From Streptomyces antnestii (lineage in GTDB: Bacteria; Actinomycetota; Actinomycetes; Streptomycetales; Streptomycetaceae): DNA of 64,000 bases. This document shows positions 60,254-64,000 of the stretch, piece by piece. Each line of letters opens with the position of its first letter. Within the stretch, counting starts at the first letter, position 1. The translations under genes and the position numbers were made by a program. Where the stretch lies: contig NZ_RZYA01000005.1 in the NCBI RefSeq assembly GCF_004005495.1, positions 62,001 to 126,000 on the forward strand. The letters run 5' to 3'. Under the pieces are notes generated by a model. The model saw nothing but the letters and a program-made list of their open reading frames with translations, was not told the DNA's origin and did no database searches.

Positions 60254-60901
60254 TCAGTGCGGGGCCGCGACCTGCTCGTACTGCTGCGTGAGCCCGTCGA
60301 GCAGCGCCGTGAGGCCCGTCTCGAAGGCCCGCTCGTCGATCTCCTCCTGGCGCCCGGCGAGCAGATGGGCCTGGCCGAGGTGCGGATAGTCCGCGGGGTC
60401 GTACGCCGTCTCGTCGCCGACGAAGCCCCCGGCGAAGGAGCCGAGCGCGGAGCCCGTCACGAAGTACCGCATGAGCGCGCCGATCGACGTGGCCTGGGCC
60501 GGGGGCCAGCCGGCGTCCACCATCGAGCCGAAGACGGCGTCGGCGAGGCGGAGCCCGGCGGGCCTGCGGCCCGGTCCCTGGGCGAGCACCGGCACGACGT
60601 TCGGGTGCTCGCGCAGCGCGGCCCGGTAGGACACGGCCCAGTCGTGCAGGGCGGTACGCCAGTCGCGGGCGTCCTGCGGGTCGAACATCGACAGGTCGAC
60701 CTGGGCGCTGACCGAGTCGGCGACCGCCTCCAGGATCTGGTCCTTGGTGCGGAAGTGGTTGTAGAGCGAGGGGCCGCTCACGCCCAGCTCGGCGGCGAGC
60801 CGCCGCGTCGATACGGCCGCGAGGCCCTCGCTGTCGACGAGCGTGCGCGCCGCCGTGACGATGCGGTCTCTGCTCAGGAGGGGCTTGCGCGGTCGGGCCA
60901 T
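60254..60901 (-). CDS. TetR-family regulator
   Basis: 215 aa. The start MARPRKPLLSRDRIV is typical, so ATG 60901 was chosen rather than 60925. HTH: LVDSEGLAAVSTRRLAAELGVSGPSLYNHFRTKDQIL (about 19-55). Its own promoter and that of the acyl-CoA dehydrogenase share AAACTAGCAGTGCTAATTT. A near-identical site before the aldehyde dehydrogenase 7 kb away indicates a small regulon. Confidence 0.87.
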   Translation of the reverse strand: MARPRKPLLSRDRIVTAARTLVDSEGLAAVSTRRLAAELGVSGPSLYNHFRTKDQILEAVADSVSAQVDLSMFDPQDARDWRTALHDWAVSYRAALREHPNVVPVLAQGPGRRPAGLRLADAVFGSMVDAGWPPAQATSIGALMRYFVTGSALGSFAGGFVGDETAYDPADYPHLGQAHLLAGRQEEIDERAFETGLTALLDGLTQQYEQVAAPH

Positions 60902-60927
60902 GCGGCACATAGTAGGGCTGTCCACGA

Positions 60928-60946
60928 AAACTAGCAGTGCTAATTT
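60928..60946. promoter_or_regulatory. TetR-type operator AAACTA-N7-TAATTT between TetR and acyl-CoA dehydrogenase
   Basis: AAACTAGCAGTGCTAATTT; 16 of 19 bases equal those at 54084-54102. It overlaps the divergent promoters of the TetR gene and the dehydrogenase. Confidence 0.65.
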
Positions 60947-60958
60947 AGTGCTCGCTCA
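60945..60958. promoter_or_regulatory. Second palindrome TTAGTG-CT-CGCTCA before the acyl-CoA dehydrogenase
   Basis: Follows TnAGYG-NN-CGCTnA and shares 11 of 14 bases with 62515-62528 upstream of the TetR at 62579. Sites of this form are bound by TetR regulators of fatty-acid or branched-chain acyl-CoA catabolism in actinobacteria. Confidence 0.5.
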
Positions 60959-60979
60959 CTCACGCCTGGGGTGTGGTCC

Positions 60980-62131
60980 ATGAATCTGGAGCTCAGCGAG
61001 GAGCAGACAGCCGCACGTCAGCTCGCCAAGGACTTCGTCGCGCGCGAGATCACCCCGAACGTCGTCGGCTGGGACCGCGCCGAGGAGGTCGACCGCGGCA
61101 TCGTGAAGAAGCTCGGCGACGTCGGCTTCCTGGGCCTGACCATCGACGAGGAGTACGGCGGCTCGGGCGGCGACCACCTCGCGTACTGCCTGGTCACCGA
61201 GGAGCTGGGGCGCGGCGACTCGTCCGTGCGCGGCATCGTCTCCGTCTCGCTCGGCCTGGTCACCAAGACGATCCAGTCCTACGGGACCGAGGAGCAGAAG
61301 CGGCACTGGCTCCCGAGGCTCACCTCCGGCGAGGCGCTCGGCTGCTTCGGCCTCACCGAGCCCGGCACCGGCTCCGACGCCGGCAACCTGACGACGAAGG
61401 CCGTCCGCGACGGCGACGACTACGTGATCAACGGCTCCAAGATGTTCATCACGAACGGCACCTGGGCCGACGTCGTCCTCCTCTTCGCCCGCTCCACCGA
61501 CGCCCCCGGCCACAAGGGCGTCACCGCCTTCCTGGTCCCCACGGACACCGCAGGCCTCACCCGTCGCACCATCCACGGCAAGCTCGGCCTGCGCGGCCAG
61601 GCCACCGCCGAACTGGTCCTCGAGGACGTCCGCGTCCCCGCCTCCGCGATGCTCGGCAGTGAGGGCAAGGGCTTCTCCGTCGCGATGGCGGCCCTGGCGA
61701 AGGGGCGCATGTCGGTCGCCGCCGGCTGCGTCGGCATCGCCCAGGCGGCGCTCGACGCGGCGGTCGGATACGCGGCCGAGCGCGAGCAGTTCGGCAAGTC
61801 CATCGCCTCGTACCAGCTGGTGCAGGAGCTGATCAGTGACATCGCCGTCGACGTGGACGCCGCGCGCCTGCTGACCTGGCGCGTCGCCGATCTCATCGAC
61901 CGGGGCGAGGACTTCGCGACCGCCGCCTCGAAGGCCAAGCTCTTCGCCTCCGAGTCCGCGGTGCGCTGCGCGAACAACGCCCTCCAGGTCTTCGGCGGTT
62001 ACGGCTACATCGACGAGTACCCGGTCGGCAAGCTCCTGCGCGACGCCCGCGTCATGACCCTCTATGAGGGCACCAGCCAGATCCAGAAGCTCATCATCGG
62101 CCGCGCGCTCACGGGCGTCTCGGCCTTCTGA
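60980..62131 (+). CDS. Acyl-CoA dehydrogenase
   Basis: 383 aa. GCFGLTEPGTGSDAGNLTTKA binds FAD, RGQATAELVLEDVRVP is in the middle domain, AEREQFGKSIASYQLVQELI and NALQVFGGYGYIDEYPVGKLLRDARVMTLYEGTSQIQKLIIGR end with the catalytic Glu (YEGTS). It oxidises an acyl-CoA to the enoyl-CoA and passes electrons to ETF. ATG 60980 was preferred to GTG 60971, which has no ribosome site. Two TetR-type operators lie upstream. Substrate chain length not predictable. Confidence 0.95.
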   Translation: MNLELSEEQTAARQLAKDFVAREITPNVVGWDRAEEVDRGIVKKLGDVGFLGLTIDEEYGGSGGDHLAYCLVTEELGRGDSSVRGIVSVSLGLVTKTIQSYGTEEQKRHWLPRLTSGEALGCFGLTEPGTGSDAGNLTTKAVRDGDDYVINGSKMFITNGTWADVVLLFARSTDAPGHKGVTAFLVPTDTAGLTRRTIHGKLGLRGQATAELVLEDVRVPASAMLGSEGKGFSVAMAALAKGRMSVAAGCVGIAQAALDAAVGYAAEREQFGKSIASYQLVQELISDIAVDVDAARLLTWRVADLIDRGEDFATAASKAKLFASESAVRCANNALQVFGGYGYIDEYPVGKLLRDARVMTLYEGTSQIQKLIIGRALTGVSAF

Positions 62132-62169
62132 GCACCGCCGCCTTGCGGGTGAGTACGTCGATGAGTACC

Positions 62170-62201
62170 GGAGCGGATGGGGGTGCGCCCCCATCCGCTC
62201 C
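62170..62201 (+). terminator. Hairpin after the acyl-CoA dehydrogenase
   Basis: GGAGCGGATGGGGG (62170-62183) pairs perfectly over 14 bp with 62188-62201 around a TGCG loop. It ends 12 bp before the next ATG, so it may also mask or replace that gene's ribosome site. Confidence 0.7.
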
Positions 62202-62213
62202 ATGCTGTCGGTC

Positions 62214-62504
62214 ATGAGTGACACACCGGTCAAGCGCCAGACCACCAACGCCTTCTACGGACAGGCCGTCGCCTCCTTCGCGCTCGCGCTCGCGGCGACC
62301 GCCGTCGGGGTCTACCGGCTCGACGCCAGCGGCTGGGTCCGCGGCTTCCTCGCCATCGCCGTCCTCTATCTGACGACCTCCGCGTTCACGCTCGCCAAGG
62401 TCATCCGGGACCGCCAGGAGGTCGATCAGGTCGTCAGCCGGATCGACCAGGCCCGCATCGACAAGATCCTCGCCGAGCACGACCCCTTCAAACCGGCTGC
62501 CTGA
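62214..62504 (+). CDS. YiaA/YiaB-type small inner membrane protein
   Basis: 96 aa with two hydrophobic segments (FALALAATAVGVYRL and GFLAIAVLYLTTSAFTLAKVI) and an amphipathic tail (RDRQEVDQVVSRIDQARIDKILAEHDPF). Matches the YiaAB two-helix repeat. Function unknown. No clear ribosome site precedes the ATG; a 14-bp hairpin ends 12 bp upstream. Similar actinobacterial proteins often sit near acyl-CoA genes, but no link is shown. Confidence 0.8.
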   Translation: MSDTPVKRQTTNAFYGQAVASFALALAATAVGVYRLDASGWVRGFLAIAVLYLTTSAFTLAKVIRDRQEVDQVVSRIDQARIDKILAEHDPFKPAA

Positions 62505-62514
62505 CGCACGGAAC

Positions 62515-62528
62515 TAAGCGCCCGCTCA
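62515..62528. promoter_or_regulatory. Palindrome TAAGCG-CC-CGCTCA upstream of the last TetR gene
   Basis: Shares the TnAGYG-NN-CGCTnA form with 60945-60958. Suggests autoregulation by the TetR at 62579 and control of the acyl-CoA dehydrogenase. Confidence 0.5.
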
Positions 62529-62578
62529 CCTCTAGGGGTATGGTGTGCGTCCTGTCCACGGGAGGATGTGAGCGAGCG

Positions 62579-63226
62579 ATGAGCGCGGAGCGGCAAGCCG
62601 ACAACGAGGGTGTCGAGCGTGTCACCGACGACATGTCCTGGGCCGAGGTCACCCCGGACGCGGCCAGGCGGCTGCTGATCGCGGCCGTCGAGGCCTTCGC
62701 CGAGCGCGGCTACCACGCCACCACCACCCGGGACATCGCGAGCCGCGCGGGCATGAGCCCGGCGGCGCTCTACATCCACTACCGGACCAAGGAGGACCTG
62801 CTCCTCCGCATCAGCCGCATCGGCCATGAGAAGGCGCTGGAGATCCTCGTGGAGGCGGCGGCCCGCGAGGGCACCGCCACCGAACGGCTCGCCGACGCCG
62901 TACGGTCCTTCGTCCGCTGGCACGCCTCCCGTCATCTGACGGCGCGCGTCGTGCAGTACGAGCTGGACTCGCTGGGCGAGGAGCACCGGCCCGAGATCAT
63001 CGCGCTGCGCCGCCGGAGCGACGCCACCGTGCGCGAGATGATCAACGACGGTGTGAAGGCGGGGGAGTTCGACGTCCCCGACGTTCCCGGCACAGCCCTG
63101 GCCGTGCTGTCCCTGTGCATCGACGTGGCGCGCTGGTTCAACACGGAGGGCCGCCGGACGCCCGACGAGGTCGGCGCCCTGTACGCCGACCTCGTCCTGC
63201 GGATGGTGGGAGCCCGCGTCCCGTAG
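62579..63226 (+). CDS. TetR-family regulator (fatty-acid/acyl-CoA type)
   Basis: 215 aa. HTH: FAERGYHATTTRDIASRAGMSPAALYIHYRTKEDLLLRI (about 39-77). The long C-terminal domain (FVRWHASRHLTARVVQYELDSLGEEHRPEI) resembles TetR regulators of acyl-CoA metabolism such as KstR2 or FadR-like proteins. GGAGG is 13 nt before the ATG, a rather long spacing. A TnAGCG-NN-CGCTnA palindrome lies upstream and a matching site precedes the acyl-CoA dehydrogenase. Confidence 0.87.
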   Translation: MSAERQADNEGVERVTDDMSWAEVTPDAARRLLIAAVEAFAERGYHATTTRDIASRAGMSPAALYIHYRTKEDLLLRISRIGHEKALEILVEAAAREGTATERLADAVRSFVRWHASRHLTARVVQYELDSLGEEHRPEIIALRRRSDATVREMINDGVKAGEFDVPDVPGTALAVLSLCIDVARWFNTEGRRTPDEVGALYADLVLRMVGARVP

Positions 63227-63281
63227 GGCTCAGGGCATACGGCACGCAGCACACGGCACACTCGGCCCCGCCAAATGGTCG

Positions 63282-63304
63282 GAATGCGTCATTTCCATGC
63301 ATTC
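63282..63304. promoter_or_regulatory. Inverted repeat GAATGC-N11-GCATTC
   Basis: Perfect 6-bp arms (63282-63287 and 63299-63304) in the 206-bp gap before the final gene. No other clear element is seen in the gap. Confidence 0.3.
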
Positions 63305-63432
63305 GGTCGATGACAAGGCGTCAGAGTTCTTCAAAAATCAGTGCACCTCGGCCATCGAGGCGGGCGCAGGTCCGCACGCACTCAGCTGCAGGCTCGGCGT
63401 CTGCGCAGGCCGGGGGTCAGAGGTTCCCGGCG

Positions 63433-64000
63433 ATGCGGGGACCCCCCAGCACAAGAGGGGCTGAGTTGAAGAGCAGAACTGGCCGAGCGCGGCCATTCAA
63501 GGCATTCTGCGCTCTGGGCGCCGCGACGGCGCTGTGCTCCGTCGCCATCCCGGCCGGAGCGACGGCGGGGGGCGATCATGCCGGCCCGCCGACGACCACG
63601 CACCACGTCAAGCCGTCGTACAGACCAGGGGACATCAAGAGATGTCCGTCGGGAACGACGACGTTCATCAATACGTCGCACCTGAAGTGGGGCGACCGGA
63701 GCGAGAGTTACTCGAAGGGCTCCACCTCCTTCAAGGCCACGGTCGACGCAAAGGGCAAGTACCTCAGCTTCACGACCAACTCGCCCAGTTTCACGGTCTA
63801 CATCGAGGGGCGGCGCCACGGGGACCACCGCGCCGGCGGGGGCAGCAAGGCCTACGACACCTACGCCTACACGGGTACGCCCGGTCATCCGAACTATCCG
63901 TCGGACACGGGTCTGCACGCGCCGTCGGCTCGGGACGGGAAGCCGGAGAAGATCCACCACTATCTGGTCTGCGGGCAGCCGGCGCCGGTGGTCCCTCCGG
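63433..64000 (+). CDS. Secreted protein of unknown function (3' end outside window)
   Basis: Open to the window edge, 189 codons from ATG 63433 (AGAGG 9 nt upstream). TTG 63466, with GAGGGG 5 nt before it and a neater signal (MKSRTGRARPFKAFCALGAA), is a real alternative. After cleavage near GATA the mature protein has His/Pro/Thr-rich (PPTTTHHVKPSYRPG) and Ser/Thr/Tyr-rich beta-like stretches, with two Cys in the visible part (IKRCPSG and LVCGQP), and ends here in PAPVVPP. This suggests a secreted domain then a Pro-rich linker or anchor. No family recognised. Confidence 0.6.
   Translation, partial: MRGPPSTRGAELKSRTGRARPFKAFCALGAATALCSVAIPAGATAGGDHAGPPTTTHHVKPSYRPGDIKRCPSGTTTFINTSHLKWGDRSESYSKGSTSFKATVDAKGKYLSFTTNSPSFTVYIEGRRHGDHRAGGGSKAYDTYAYTGTPGHPNYPSDTGLHAPSARDGKPEKIHHYLVCGQPAPVVPP

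Noticed and set aside
1..64000. tRNA or rRNA genes
   Set aside because: No cloverleaf-like or rRNA-like conserved stretch was noticed; a tRNAscan run would be needed to be certain.

Overview
The window is high-GC chromosomal DNA that reads as Streptomyces. The evidence is the G/C-biased third codon position, GTG and TTG starts, streptogrisin-type proteases, a BTAD/AAA regulator, an RHVDL-type leader peptide, and two intergenic repeat families I associate with this genus. I see no rRNA, tRNA, CRISPR array, insertion sequence or prophage. Genes lie on both strands in short operons, and the codon usage looks uniform.

Layout. 1-10.4 kb: the end of a very Cys-rich protein, then a divergent uptake and oxidation locus. 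It has two binding lipoproteins, two permeases, one ATPase, an FAD/NAD(P)-binding protein, two flavin monooxygenases of the NtaA/SnaA/DmoA type and a DUF1684 protein. A Cys-terminated leader peptide sits in the divergent region and points to sulfur (organosulfur or cystine-like) nutrition. 10.5-14 kb: three tandem secreted S1 proteases. 14-19.8 kb: a DUF3533-like membrane protein, then a LexA-boxed mutagenesis pair (dnaE2 plus an ImuB-like gene). 19.9-30.2 kb: lipase, GNAT, methyltransferase, FomD-like DUF402, AAA ATPase, subtilase, SGNH lipase, Ser/Thr kinase and small proteins. 30.7-35 kb: a Tat-exported AbgB-like M20 amidase and a DrrAB-like exporter with its TetR. 35-38.6 kb: an orphan type ISP C-terminal-domain protein, a GntR regulator and hmgA. 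38.7-45 kb: a membrane protein with a coupled TetR, a molybdopterin oxidoreductase, a citrate-type transporter and an MFS exporter. 45-54 kb: a BTAD/AAA/TPR regulator and a coupled pair encoding a large subtilase and a VCBS-repeat secreted protein. 54-63.2 kb: aldehyde and alcohol dehydrogenases, an MHS transporter, a urea transporter, ArsR and TetR regulators, an acyl-CoA dehydrogenase, a YiaA-like protein and another TetR. 63.4 kb to the end: a secreted protein cut by the right edge.

How the genes work together. Nutrition and secretion dominate: five serine proteases, two lipases, an exported amidase and several uptake systems. Regulation can be read at several points: LexA on dnaE2, paired palindromes between the TetR and the DrrAB-like exporter, a near-identical 19-bp palindrome before the aldehyde dehydrogenase and before the acyl-CoA dehydrogenase 7 kb away, and a TnAGYG-NN-CGCTnA palindrome shared by the acyl-CoA dehydrogenase and the last TetR.

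A recurrent oddity is short tandem duplications that span stop codons (at least six loci) and in-frame minisatellites near protein N-termini (three genes).
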